Assembly: GCA_015488335.1 (NCBI GenBank)
Contig: WFNZ01000023.1
Span: 1 to 64,000, forward strand
Reading direction: 5' to 3'
Length of the DNA stretch: 64,000 bases
From: Thermovibrio sp.
GTDB lineage: Bacteria > Aquificota > Aquificia > Desulfurobacteriales > Desulfurobacteriaceae
A program made the position numbers and the translations under genes. The notes under the pieces were generated by a model. The model was given only the letters and a program-made list of their open reading frames with translations. It was not told the DNA's origin and did not search any database. This document shows, piece after piece, positions 25,468-35,040 of the stretch. How positions within the stretch are numbered: the stretch's first letter is position 1; each line of letters starts with the position of its first letter.

Positions 25468-26872
25468 AACTCTGCTTTTTGGTGGCCTTACACCCATTCA
25501 CGAGCTCTTCATAAAGGGAGCCGTAGAGAGTTTGGGATACAGTGCCCAGTTCCTTCCAAACCCTGACAACACTTCCCTTGCCATCGGCAGGGAATTCTGC
25601 AACAGGGGAATGTGCAATCCCACATATTACACCGTTGGAAACCTCGTTAAGTTTTTACTTGATGAGTCTAAAAAGGGTATTGACGTTGAAAACAGGTATT
25701 TCTTCGTCACCGTTGGAGCCTGCGGCCCGTGCCGCTTTGGAATGTATGAGACGGAATACAGGCACGCCCTTAAAGAGGCGGGTTTCAAGAACTTTAAAAT
25801 CTCTATTCTCAATCAGAGCGAGCTCTCTTCTGAGGGGGATTTTGAGCTAACACCTTCACTTATGTGGGCACTTGTTAAGGCCGTGTGGCTTGCAGATATA
25901 GTCAGAGATTTGGGCTACCAGCTGAGGCCTTATGAGATTGAAAAAGGTTCTGTAGATGGAGTTATAGAAGAGTTTAAACCGAGGATTTATGGAGCTTTGA
26001 AGGAGGGAGCTCCCGTCAAAGAGACCGTTTTACTCCTGAAGGAACTCCGAAAAGAGCTTGAGAAGCTCAGGTTTGACTACACCAGGGTTAAGCCAGTTGT
26101 AAGCGTAATTGGAGAGTTCTGGGCCCACACAACAGAAAGTGCCGGAAACTACCACATCCACAGATGGCTTGAGGAGGAGGGAGCAGAGGTTCGCCCCGAG
26201 CCCATAGCCGGCTGGATAGACTACCAGCTCTTCATAGAAGAAGAGAGAATTAAGAGAGACTTTAAGGTCAAAGGCTTCTCTTTAGATAGGTTAAAAAGGC
26301 TCCTGGCTGTAAAGTCTATGGCGGCTGTTTTCAGGGGCCTTTACAACCTCTACCGTTCAGTCTTCTCCTTCAGACCGAAAGCCCTTCCACCTCAAAAAGA
26401 ACTTTCTGAGCTTGCTAAACCCTACTTTGACCACTTTGTCGTTGGCGGAGAGGGCCATTTAGAGGTTGGAAAGCACGTTTACAACGTTATCCATAGGAAA
26501 GCCCACATGGTTCTCTCCGTTAAGCCCTTTGGCTGTATGCCATCTACCCAAAGCGACGGAGCTCAGGCAAAAGTCCTTTCAGACTACCCCGAGAGCATCT
26601 TCATCTCTATAGAGACCTCTGGAGACAGCGAGGTAAATGTTAAGAGCAGAGTTCAAATGAAGCTCTTTGAGGCAAAGAGGGCTGCAGAGAGGGAGTTTTA
26701 CAGCCTTCTTTCAAGCTTAAACGTCAGTGAGTCCGCCTTTAAAAAGGCCTTCTCTTCATCAGAACCCTTTATCAAGCTCAAAGGGAAGTTTGCTGGAACC
26801 GCCGCAAGGGCTCTCTACGGAAACCAGACAAAACTTCAGCCATACCTTGACCTCATTCCAGAGGCGACTTAA
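25460..26872 (+). CDS. DUF2229-type protein related to 2-hydroxyacyl-CoA dehydratase activation components
   Basis: 470 residues starting [24 protein letters not shown] at 25460 has AGAGGAG upstream. It resembles the C-terminal half of large proteins that fuse a BcrA/HgdC-type ATPase to a DUF2229/HgdB-like region, here without the ATPase. Conserved cysteines occur in [28 protein letters not shown] and [14 protein letters not shown], consistent with an Fe-S cluster. Physiological role is not established for this family. Flanked by hfq and rqcH, with very short spacing; no hydroxyacyl-CoA dehydratase genes are near. Confidence 0.7.
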   Translation: MAKTLLFGGLTPIHELFIKGAVESLGYSAQFLPNPDNTSLAIGREFCNRGMCNPTYYTVGNLVKFLLDESKKGIDVENRYFFVTVGACGPCRFGMYETEYRHALKEAGFKNFKISILNQSELSSEGDFELTPSLMWALVKAVWLADIVRDLGYQLRPYEIEKGSVDGVIEEFKPRIYGALKEGAPVKETVLLLKELRKELEKLRFDYTRVKPVVSVIGEFWAHTTESAGNYHIHRWLEEEGAEVRPEPIAGWIDYQLFIEEERIKRDFKVKGFSLDRLKRLLAVKSMAAVFRGLYNLYRSVFSFRPKALPPQKELSELAKPYFDHFVVGGEGHLEVGKHVYNVIHRKAHMVLSVKPFGCMPSTQSDGAQAKVLSDYPESIFISIETSGDSEVNVKSRVQMKLFEAKRAAEREFYSLLSSLNVSESAFKKAFSSSEPFIKLKGKFAGTAARALYGNQTKLQPYLDLIPEAT

Positions 26873-28479
26873 TGGACTACCTCTACATAGAGAAGCTGGC
26901 CGGGGAGCTCCACTCTCTTCTTAGAAAAACCCGTTTGAAGGAAATTTTAAGAGGAGAGAAGGAGCTCTCCTTCCTCTTTGACAGGTTCTGGCTCAACTTC
27001 TACTGGGGAGTTCCCAACGCCCTCTTTATTGGCAGAGAACCTATATCTGAAACAGTCTTTTCTCCCCTTTTGAGGATTAAGGGAGCTTTTGTTAAATCTG
27101 TTTCCCTTCCCGTTGTTGACAGAGTTCTTGAGTTTGAGCTTCTGAAACCCTTGCCCGGAAATAGATTTTCCCGTTTTTTTCTCATTTTTGAACTAACGGG
27201 AAAGAACGTCAACCTTTTCCTGCTGAACGAAGAAAGAAAAATTACCTTCCTTTTGAGAGCTCCGGAGAGCTCCGTCCGTCCCCTCTCTGTTGGCGACGCT
27301 TACACATTCCCGCCGTCTGATAAAAAACCATTTGAGGAGCTCCGGTTCGGAGAAGTTACTCCAGAAGGGGTAGAAAAGAAGCTCTACAGATTCGTTGCCG
27401 GAATTTCTCCCCTCAACTCAAAGGAAATTGCCTACCTAACTGAAAAACTTGGAAGCCTGGAAAAGGCTTACAGGAGATTTATGGAGCTCCACAGAGAATC
27501 TAAAAAAGCTTACCTCTACTACCAGAACGGAAAGCCGAAATACCTTACAACTTTTCCCTATGAATCCCTTTCACACCTTCAGTTTAAGGAGTTTGATGGA
27601 GAATTTCCCTACTCTTCAGCGTGGGAAGAGTTTTACAGAGAAGCAGTTGAGAAAGAACAGCTTAGAGCAGTTAAAGAAAAAATAGTTTCAAGAATTGAAA
27701 AGAAAATAAAAGCCCTTGAAAAGGAGTTAAGGGAACTTTCAGATATTGAGAGTCTTCAGAGAGAGGTAGAGAGGTGGAAGAGGTGGGGGGAGCTCCTCAA
27801 ATACAACCTTCACCTCGTAAAACCGGGGCAGAAAGAAGTAAAAGTTTTAGACTTTTCAACCGGGAAAGAGGAGAGTATTCCTTTAGATCCTTCGCTTTCG
27901 CCAAAGGAAAACCTGAACAGTTTTTTTAGAAAGTACCGGAAAGCCCTAAAGAAACTGGAATTTGCAAAAAGCAGGATTCAGGAGCTTAAAGACGAGCTTG
28001 AAAAGAGCCTGCTCCTTAAAGAAACAGTTATTTCAAAAGAGAGTTTGGAGCATTTAGAACCCATTTTTCAGAAAGGAGACAGAGAAATCACCGTTCCCAA
28101 CTTTTTAACCTTTACATTACCTTCAGGTAGGAAAATACTTATAGGCAGAAACGCCTCTGAAAATGAGTTCCTTTCACTAAAGCTCGCAAATCCGTGGGAT
28201 ATCTGGTTCCACGCGAAAGATATTCCTGGTTCCCACGTTATCCTGAGGCTCCAGAAAGGAGAAAAACCGACAGAAGAGGACATTTTGCTCTCAGCCTCAG
28301 CAGCGGCCTACTTCAGCAAAGGGCAGGATTCGGGAAAAGTTTTAGTTGATTATACAGAGGTAAAAAACTTAAAGAACCCCCCAAAAACACCTAAAGGGTT
28401 TGTTATCTATTCAGGTGAGAGAACAGTTGCAGCAAAACCTGAAGATTTTAAGGAATTTTTAGAGAAGGGAAAGAAATAA
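26872..28479 (+). CDS. rqcH: NFACT protein, Rqc2/RqcH homologue
   Basis: Ribosome-associated quality control factor that binds split 50S subunits with stalled peptidyl-tRNA and promotes alanine tailing in bacteria. 535 residues: NFACT-N domain with the DR pair of the active lineage at D83-R84 (VVDRVLEFEL), a central coiled coil (about 260-400), and the NFACT-R domain at the C-terminus (GRNASENEFLSLKLANP, DIWFHAKDIPGSHVIL). ATG shares one base with the preceding stop. Historically annotated as a fibronectin-binding protein. Confidence 0.88.
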   Translation: MDYLYIEKLAGELHSLLRKTRLKEILRGEKELSFLFDRFWLNFYWGVPNALFIGREPISETVFSPLLRIKGAFVKSVSLPVVDRVLEFELLKPLPGNRFSRFFLIFELTGKNVNLFLLNEERKITFLLRAPESSVRPLSVGDAYTFPPSDKKPFEELRFGEVTPEGVEKKLYRFVAGISPLNSKEIAYLTEKLGSLEKAYRRFMELHRESKKAYLYYQNGKPKYLTTFPYESLSHLQFKEFDGEFPYSSAWEEFYREAVEKEQLRAVKEKIVSRIEKKIKALEKELRELSDIESLQREVERWKRWGELLKYNLHLVKPGQKEVKVLDFSTGKEESIPLDPSLSPKENLNSFFRKYRKALKKLEFAKSRIQELKDELEKSLLLKETVISKESLEHLEPIFQKGDREITVPNFLTFTLPSGRKILIGRNASENEFLSLKLANPWDIWFHAKDIPGSHVILRLQKGEKPTEEDILLSASAAAYFSKGQDSGKVLVDYTEVKNLKNPPKTPKGFVIYSGERTVAAKPEDFKEFLEKGKK

Positions 28480-28482
28480 GGA

Positions 28483-28515
28483 AAGCCCCCAGAAAGGGGG
28501 CAGTTTAAGTTTTAC
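28483..28515. terminator. bidirectional hairpin terminator between rqcH and the cyd operon
   Basis: GCCCCC (28485-28490) pairs with GGGGGC (28496-28501) around AGAAA. Rightward it is followed by AGTTTAAGTTTT, leftward by TTTCCTTATTTC, so it can close both the rqcH transcript and the minus-strand cytochrome bd transcript, which converge here. Confidence 0.65.
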
Positions 28516-28622
28516 TGGCTTGTGATAATAACGAAAGATGTAATGAGAACGATGAGGATGTATATTCCAAACACTCCGTAGAAAAGGAGCGTCTTAATTG
28601 GGCTGTTTTCTACAGTTCCCAT
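28512..28622 (-). CDS. 36-residue single-pass membrane protein at the end of the cyd operon
   Basis: Short gene with a strong GGAGGAG site directly before its ATG. The product starts MGTVENSPIKTLLFYG and then forms one hydrophobic helix (VFGIYILIVLITSFVII) before TSQ. It overlaps the end of the preceding 140-residue gene by 29 bp and ends 10 bp before the terminator hairpin. Its layout (short polar head, one helix) suggests a small accessory subunit or a regulator of the oxidase, but no known family is recognised. Confidence 0.65.
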   Translation of the reverse strand: MGTVENSPIKTLLFYGVFGIYILIVLITSFVIITSQ

Positions 28623-29016
28623 CTTCTCCTCCTTCAATGATGGCTTTTAAGGCTTTCAGTTCTTCCTCAAATCTATCTCTGTTAAGGAAGACAATAACAT
28701 AGTGCCCAACAATCCCTTTAAGGGAAAACATGGCTGCCAGTATGAAGATTAGCCTTGCTATAAAGTGGGCTCCAGTTCCTGGAGGAAAAACAACCTTCCA
28801 GAGGTATAGAAAAGGAAGAAGAAGAGCTCCACCGATTAACAGGAAGTATGTAAAGAGGTTTGGCTTGAAAAAGCTCAAGTCCCTCTCAAACTCTTTTCTC
28901 AAGAAACTTTCAATTTCCTGCCAGGACTTCCCTTCCCTTTTGAGCTGGAAAGCCCTGTCTATCAGGTCTCTCCTTCCCTTCAGGAACTGCTCTTTCAGAC
29001 CCACTATGGCAGCCAT
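28594..29016 (-). CDS. two-helix membrane protein of the cyd operon, unknown function
   Basis: 140 residues. The N-terminal 50 are a charged helical cytoplasmic part (REGKSWQEIESFLRKEFERDL), followed by two membrane helices (FTYFLLIGGALLLPFLYLW and LIFILAAMFSLKGIVGHYVIVFL) and an acidic tail. ATG at 29016 preceded by GGGAGAGG. It lies between cydX and a 36-residue membrane protein in the same orientation, so a role in assembly or stability of the bd oxidase is possible. No family recognised. Confidence 0.7.
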   Translation of the reverse strand: MAAIVGLKEQFLKGRRDLIDRAFQLKREGKSWQEIESFLRKEFERDLSFFKPNLFTYFLLIGGALLLPFLYLWKVVFPPGTGAHFIARLIFILAAMFSLKGIVGHYVIVFLNRDRFEEELKALKAIIEGGEDGNCRKQPN

Positions 29017-29044
29017 CTACCTCTCCCATCAAGGGGTTGGGGGA

Positions 29045-29137
29045 CTAAGCCCCCTGACCCTCAAACTTAGATTTAACTAAAACGTATGTCAACCATGGAA
29101 CGAATACCCACCAGATAAAGGCAATTATCAGCCACAT
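29045..29137 (-). CDS. cydX: CydX-like small subunit of cytochrome bd oxidase
   Basis: 30-residue protein beginning MWLIIAFIWWVFVPWLTYVL and ending in a charged tail (KSKFEGQGA). One membrane helix with an N-terminal Met-Trp is typical of CydX/CbdX peptides, which bind CydA and stabilise its haems. It starts 12 bp after the cydB stop with an AGGAGG site. Too short for ordinary gene finders; identification rests on position, size and the MW start, not on strong identity. Confidence 0.75.
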   Translation of the reverse strand: MWLIIAFIWWVFVPWLTYVLVKSKFEGQGA

Positions 29138-29149
29138 AGCTTTCCTCCT

Positions 29150-30343
29150 TTAGTGTTCTTTTGCCTCTTCAAGTTCTTTCTTCAGGCTTTCTGGAGAGAT
29201 CTTGAAGAGGAACATCTTGTAAACCCATGCCTGGTAAGCGATAACGATTGGAGCAAAGATAAGAGCAGCAACTAACATAACTGTAAGTGTAAGATGGCTG
29301 GAACAACCGTTGTAGATGGTGATGGAGTGTTCAAGTCCTAAGCTTGAAGGAACTGCCAGCGGATAAGCTCCGAACATTACGGCAAATCCGGCAAAGATGA
29401 ATGTAAGTGTTGTAAAGAAAAATGCCTGTCCGCCTTTCATGTTCTTGACGGCCAACAGCCAGCCTACTGCACAGAGAGCTGCAAGAACGATGAGTATGAG
29501 CTCAATTACAGGGAACCTGAAGAGAGCGTGGGGAAGAACGTTACCCTGAACCATAGAAGCAACCTGTTGCATCATATCCTGTGGAAGGTTCAGGAACTTA
29601 AGCTTTGATGGGTCTCCGATCTTGAAGGAGATCATGTAAGCAACGCCTGTGCAGATGACGTACATGATTACAAAAGGAAGCCAGACTTTCATTCCAATGT
29701 TCCTTGCCCTTTCAGCAATTGAACCTTCAGTCTTCCAGATAAGCCAGGATACACCGTGCATAATGATGAATAGAACAGTTGTAACGCCGACTAACAGTCC
29801 AAAGAGACCGTGGAAAGTAAATGGATTTACAAGGTTGATGAAGCTGATTGGGAACTTTTCAGCGTAAACGAACCCGTGGAGAAGGTCTCCTTCAATAGCG
29901 GAGTTCTTAATAGGAATTCCAGCAAGGATGTTTCCAATTGCTACACCGATGAGGAGAGCAACGAGAAGTGATGACCAGAAGATGCTCTGATCCCAAAACT
30001 TCCTCCAGCCTTCGCTCTCTTCTTTACTCCTGAACTCAAAGGATACTGCCCTGTAGATGAGGGCAAGGAGAACTACAAAGAGAGCGATGTAGAGAGAGCT
30101 GAAGAGTGCTGCGTAGAGTTCAGGAAACGCTGCAAAAGCAGCACCACCAGCTGTAATAAACCATACTTCGTTTCCGTCCCATACAGGACCGATTGCGTTG
30201 ATGGTAACCCTTTTCTCAATGTCTGTTTTTGCAACAAGACCGTGGAGTATTCCAACTCCAAGGTCAAAACCGTCTGTGATTATGTAACCGGCGATCAGGA
30301 TGGTAACCAGGATCGCCCAAATTGTTTGCAGGTCAAAGTGCAT
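29150..30343 (-). CDS. cydB: cytochrome bd quinol oxidase subunit II
   Basis: 397-residue membrane subunit with about nine helices. It opens with the CydB-type segment LQTIWAILVTILIAGYIITDGFDLGVGIL and continues with NAIGPVWDGNEVWFITAGGAAFAAFP, both family-characteristic. Together with CydA it reduces O2 with quinol at high affinity, fitting a microaerophilic or oxygen-defending lifestyle. GGAGGAGG precedes the ATG, 15 bp after cydA. Confidence 0.95.
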   Translation of the reverse strand: MHFDLQTIWAILVTILIAGYIITDGFDLGVGILHGLVAKTDIEKRVTINAIGPVWDGNEVWFITAGGAAFAAFPELYAALFSSLYIALFVVLLALIYRAVSFEFRSKEESEGWRKFWDQSIFWSSLLVALLIGVAIGNILAGIPIKNSAIEGDLLHGFVYAEKFPISFINLVNPFTFHGLFGLLVGVTTVLFIIMHGVSWLIWKTEGSIAERARNIGMKVWLPFVIMYVICTGVAYMISFKIGDPSKLKFLNLPQDMMQQVASMVQGNVLPHALFRFPVIELILIVLAALCAVGWLLAVKNMKGGQAFFFTTLTFIFAGFAVMFGAYPLAVPSSLGLEHSITIYNGCSSHLTLTVMLVAALIFAPIVIAYQAWVYKMFLFKISPESLKKELEEAKEH

Positions 30344-30358
30344 CGCCCACCTCCTCCA

Positions 30359-31759
30359 TTAGTAGAGTTCTGCTTCTTTTTCTGGGCCTTTGGATGCAAA
30401 CTTGGCAAGGAGATAGAAGTCTGCAATCGCAAGGCCTGTAAATGTTGCAAGGAAGATGATGTAAGTGATGATTACTTCAATGTTTGTAAGGGGTGAAACG
30501 GCCTGTGCAGTTTTAAGTCCAATGTCGGGAAGGAGAATCTTTCCATAGTCGTCTGTAAGTGGGTAAACGATCCATGGCTGCCTTCCAACTTCAGCTGTTG
30601 CCCATCCTAACCAGCAGGCGATGTATGGAAGTGGCAGGGAGTAGAGTGCAACTTTGAGGAATCCTGTTGCATTTTCAAGGTCTTTGTACTTGATGAGTCC
30701 CCAAATGAAGAGGATTACGAAGAAGAATCCTAAGTAAACCATGATGTGGAATGCCCAGAATACGAAGTTAACAGGTGGGATGTAGTTGCCTGGACCAAAC
30801 TTGGCTTCAAACATCTTCTGAAGGTCTTTAGCGCCAAGGAGCTTTCCATTGAAGTCGTGGGTTGCAAGGAAGCTTAAGAGTCCTGGAATTGGAAGAGGAA
30901 TCTCAATTATGTTTTTCTGGGCTTTCTGGTCTGCCCATACTGCAAGCTGAATGTTTGCGTGGCTCTTTGTATCCCAGAGGGCTTCCATTGCTGCAAGTTT
31001 TGTTGGCTGTGTTTTGGCAACTTCATGGGCGTGGAAGTCACCGATGATAACTTCACCGATTGAAGCTATAAGACCAAAGATAAGGGCGATGTAGGCAGAT
31101 TTCTTAAAGAACTCAACGTGCTGCTTCTTGAGGAGGTGGTAAGCACTTACTGATAGGACGAATACTGAGGAGAGAACCATTCCAGCTGTTGCTGTGTGCC
31201 AGAACTTAACGTCTGCTACAGAGTTGAATACAACTGACCACCAGTCAGCAAGCTCAGCCCTTTTTCCTGCAACAAACATGGAGACTTTAGCTCCTACAGG
31301 GTGCTGCATCCAGCCGTTGGCTATGAGGATCCAGAGGGCGGAGAGGTTAGAACCTATGGCAGAAAGCCATGCAGCTAAAAGGTGAACTGCCTTTGGTACC
31401 TTGTCCCATCCGAAGAGGAATACACCCATGAAGGTTGACTCCATGAAGAACGCCAGGAGACCTTCAATGGCCAGTGGAGCTCCAAAGATGTCTCCAACGA
31501 ACCTTGAGTAGACAGACCAGTTCATACCGAACTCAAACTCGTGAACAAGTCCTGTAGCTACTCCAAGTGCGAAGTTGATGGCAAAGAGCTTTGACCAGAA
31601 CTTTGCCATGTCCCGGTAAATCTCTTTACCGGTTGTGTAGTGAAGCGTTAACATGAGTGCAGATAGCGTTGACAGCCCCAAAGTTAATGGAACGAAGATA
31701 AAGTGGAAGAAGGCTGTCATCGCGAACTGCAGTCGCGATACCAGTAGTACGAAGTCCAT
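30359..31759 (-). CDS. cydA: cytochrome bd quinol oxidase subunit I
   Basis: 466-residue subunit carrying the three haems. Starting at the ATG 31759 (GGGAGGTG upstream) places the haem b595 ligand at H19 in FFHFIFVPLTLG, exactly as in the family; the longer frame from 31774 would not. GWMQHPVG and the GIN/VATGLVHEFEFGMNW region are also conserved, and the Q-loop appears short. First gene of cydA-cydB-cydX-140aa-36aa. Confidence 0.95.
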   Translation of the reverse strand: MDFVLLVSRLQFAMTAFFHFIFVPLTLGLSTLSALMLTLHYTTGKEIYRDMAKFWSKLFAINFALGVATGLVHEFEFGMNWSVYSRFVGDIFGAPLAIEGLLAFFMESTFMGVFLFGWDKVPKAVHLLAAWLSAIGSNLSALWILIANGWMQHPVGAKVSMFVAGKRAELADWWSVVFNSVADVKFWHTATAGMVLSSVFVLSVSAYHLLKKQHVEFFKKSAYIALIFGLIASIGEVIIGDFHAHEVAKTQPTKLAAMEALWDTKSHANIQLAVWADQKAQKNIIEIPLPIPGLLSFLATHDFNGKLLGAKDLQKMFEAKFGPGNYIPPVNFVFWAFHIMVYLGFFFVILFIWGLIKYKDLENATGFLKVALYSLPLPYIACWLGWATAEVGRQPWIVYPLTDDYGKILLPDIGLKTAQAVSPLTNIEVIITYIIFLATFTGLAIADFYLLAKFASKGPEKEAELY

Positions 31760-31807
31760 CGCGGCACCTCCCAAAAAGTTTTATAGGTCTTATTCTATTT
31801 TTAACTC

Positions 31808-31836
31808 CAAAATCTGATTATATCAAAATCTGATTA
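31808..31836. promoter_or_regulatory. 13-bp tandem direct repeat upstream of cydA
   Basis: CAAAATCTGATTA occurs twice, at 31808-31820 and 31824-31836, with a 16-bp period. On the minus strand the junction forms TATAAT (31822-31817), about 60 bp upstream of cydA, so the repeats overlap the likely core promoter and could be an operator. Confidence 0.45.
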
Positions 31837-31867
31837 ACACTAAGTCTTTAGTTATATTCAAAGTTGT

Positions 31868-33357
<1,490 letters not shown>

Positions 33358-33377
<20 letters not shown>

Positions 33378-34293
33378 GGAGCTCCCCAACAGTAAAAGGA
33401 ATAACCTCTGAGATTTTTTCTTTTCCCAGCAGAACCATTAACAGCCTATCAAGTCCCAGCGCTACTCCTTCGCAGGGAGGTAAGGGTTTCCTTTTAAGGA
33501 GCTCTAAAAATCCTCTATCAGAACTTCCCTCCTTTTTGTCCATCTCCTTGGCGTATTCTTCGTATTCGGTCATTTCCGTGTATCCGTTTGCTATCTCAAC
33601 TCCCCCAATGTATACCTCAAACCTCTCTGCAACTTTTCTTCTTCTCTTTGAGAATGCTCCAAACTCTTTCGGGTAGTCGTATAGAACCACAGGGCCGGGG
33701 AGCTCCCCGATTCCCGGTTCAACCTTTTCAACCAGAATCTTAAAAAATGCCGTTTCGTAGTCTTCCTCTTTAGCCACTCTTTTGAGCTTTTCTTTTTCAA
33801 AGGGTGAAACCCCTGCAAACTTTAAAAACGCCTCTTCAACGGTTAAGAATATGGGATTTAAAAGGTTTACCCTTCGGCCTTTTAACACAACCTCTTTGAT
33901 TCCGAGTTCCTCTCCGCATTTAACTATCAGGTTTAGAGTTTCTTCCATACCTTTCCTGTAGTTTTCCCCTGTTCTGTACCACTCAACCATTGTGAACTCT
34001 ATATTGTGGAGCTCCGTTATCTCCCCATCCCTGAAAACCTTTGTTATCTGGAAAATCCTCTCTGCGCCGTGCCAGATTAAACGTTTCATGAAGAACTCAG
34101 GAGAGGTGTGGAGAAACCAGGTGTGTCCTTTCCCTTGAAAGTCGTGAAACAGTGCCTTGACGTTCTCAACGTTTGAATCGGGATTTCTATACGGGGTCAT
34201 TATGGGAGTTTCAACTTCTGTATAGCCCCAACTGTCAAAAGTTTCCCTAATTCTCTTAAGTATTTTGCTTCTAAGGTTTAAAATTTCTAACAC
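33358..34293 (-). CDS. epmA: EpmA-type EF-P lysine ligase (GenX/PoxA)
   Basis: 311-residue class II lysyl-tRNA-synthetase core without the N-terminal anticodon-binding domain, the hallmark of EpmA, which attaches lysine to elongation factor P. Class II motif 2 is seen in ITKVFRDGEITELHNIEFTMVEWY and motif 3 in GVALGLDRLLMVLLG. GTG start with AGAGAGGG upstream. The associated aminomutase EpmB and EF-P are not in the window. Confidence 0.9.
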
Positions 34294-34316
34294 TGGAACC
34301 CTCTCTGGAGCTTTCT

Positions 34317-35039
34317 ATGAAAACTGCCGTCATTTCAGATATCCACGGGAATATACACGCCCTCAGGGCCGTTGAAAAGCGTTTAAGGGAGTTGAACGTT
34401 GATAATGTCTGGTGTCTTGGAGATACGGTAGGCTATGGGGCATTTCCGAACCAGTGTGTTGAATGGGTGAGAGAGAACTGTTCTGTTGTTCTCCTTGGGA
34501 ACCACGAGCTTGCCCTTTTGGGATTTGTTGACACCTTTCTCCTCAACGATTACGCCAGGCAGGCCATTGAGTGGACAAAAGGGGTCATCAGCCCGGAAAA
34601 TTTAGAATTCTTAAGGGAACTTGGAGTTCAGCACTTTACAGAGTGCTGCCAGCTTGTCCACGACACTCCCGAGTCTCCCGGCAGTATGGACTACATCCTG
34701 AGTAAAGGGGATGCCTACAGAGCTCTCCTCTCTCAGAGGAAAGACATCTGTTTTTTCGGCCACACCCACATACCTGCCGCTTACAGGCTTTTAAGCTCAA
34801 CTGTAGATAGATTGAGCGTCTATTCCCTTTCCATTTACGCCGGCAGATATCTCATAAACCCGGGAAGCGTTGGCCAGCCGAGGGACAACGACCCAAGGGC
34901 TTCTTTTGGAGTTTTTGACTTGGATGAGAAAAGGTTTTCACTCTATAGGGTAGAATACGATACAAAGGCGGCTGCCAGGGAGATTTTGAGAGCAGGCCTT
35001 CCTGAGTATCTTGCAGCAAGGTTAGTTCTGGGGGTTTGA
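34317..35039 (+). CDS. metallophosphoesterase (MJ0936/YfcE-like)
   Basis: 240-residue calcineurin-like phosphoesterase. Metal-binding motifs in order: SDIHGN (residues 7-12), GDTVGYG (35-41), GNHE (61-64), a histidine in QLVHDTPES, and FFGHTHIP near 140. The C-terminal NPGSVGQPRD is typical of the MJ0936/YfcE group acting on phosphodiesters or phosphoproteins. Followed one base later by the aldehyde dehydrogenase gene. Substrate unknown. Confidence 0.88.
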   Translation: MKTAVISDIHGNIHALRAVEKRLRELNVDNVWCLGDTVGYGAFPNQCVEWVRENCSVVLLGNHELALLGFVDTFLLNDYARQAIEWTKGVISPENLEFLRELGVQHFTECCQLVHDTPESPGSMDYILSKGDAYRALLSQRKDICFFGHTHIPAAYRLLSSTVDRLSVYSLSIYAGRYLINPGSVGQPRDNDPRASFGVFDLDEKRFSLYRVEYDTKAAAREILRAGLPEYLAARLVLGV

Positions 35040-35040
35040 G

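Noticed and set aside
29039-29054. GGGGG/CCCCC hairpin between cydX and the 140-residue gene as a terminator
   Set aside because: No T-tract follows on the minus strand and genes continue in the same direction; at most an RNA-stability element.
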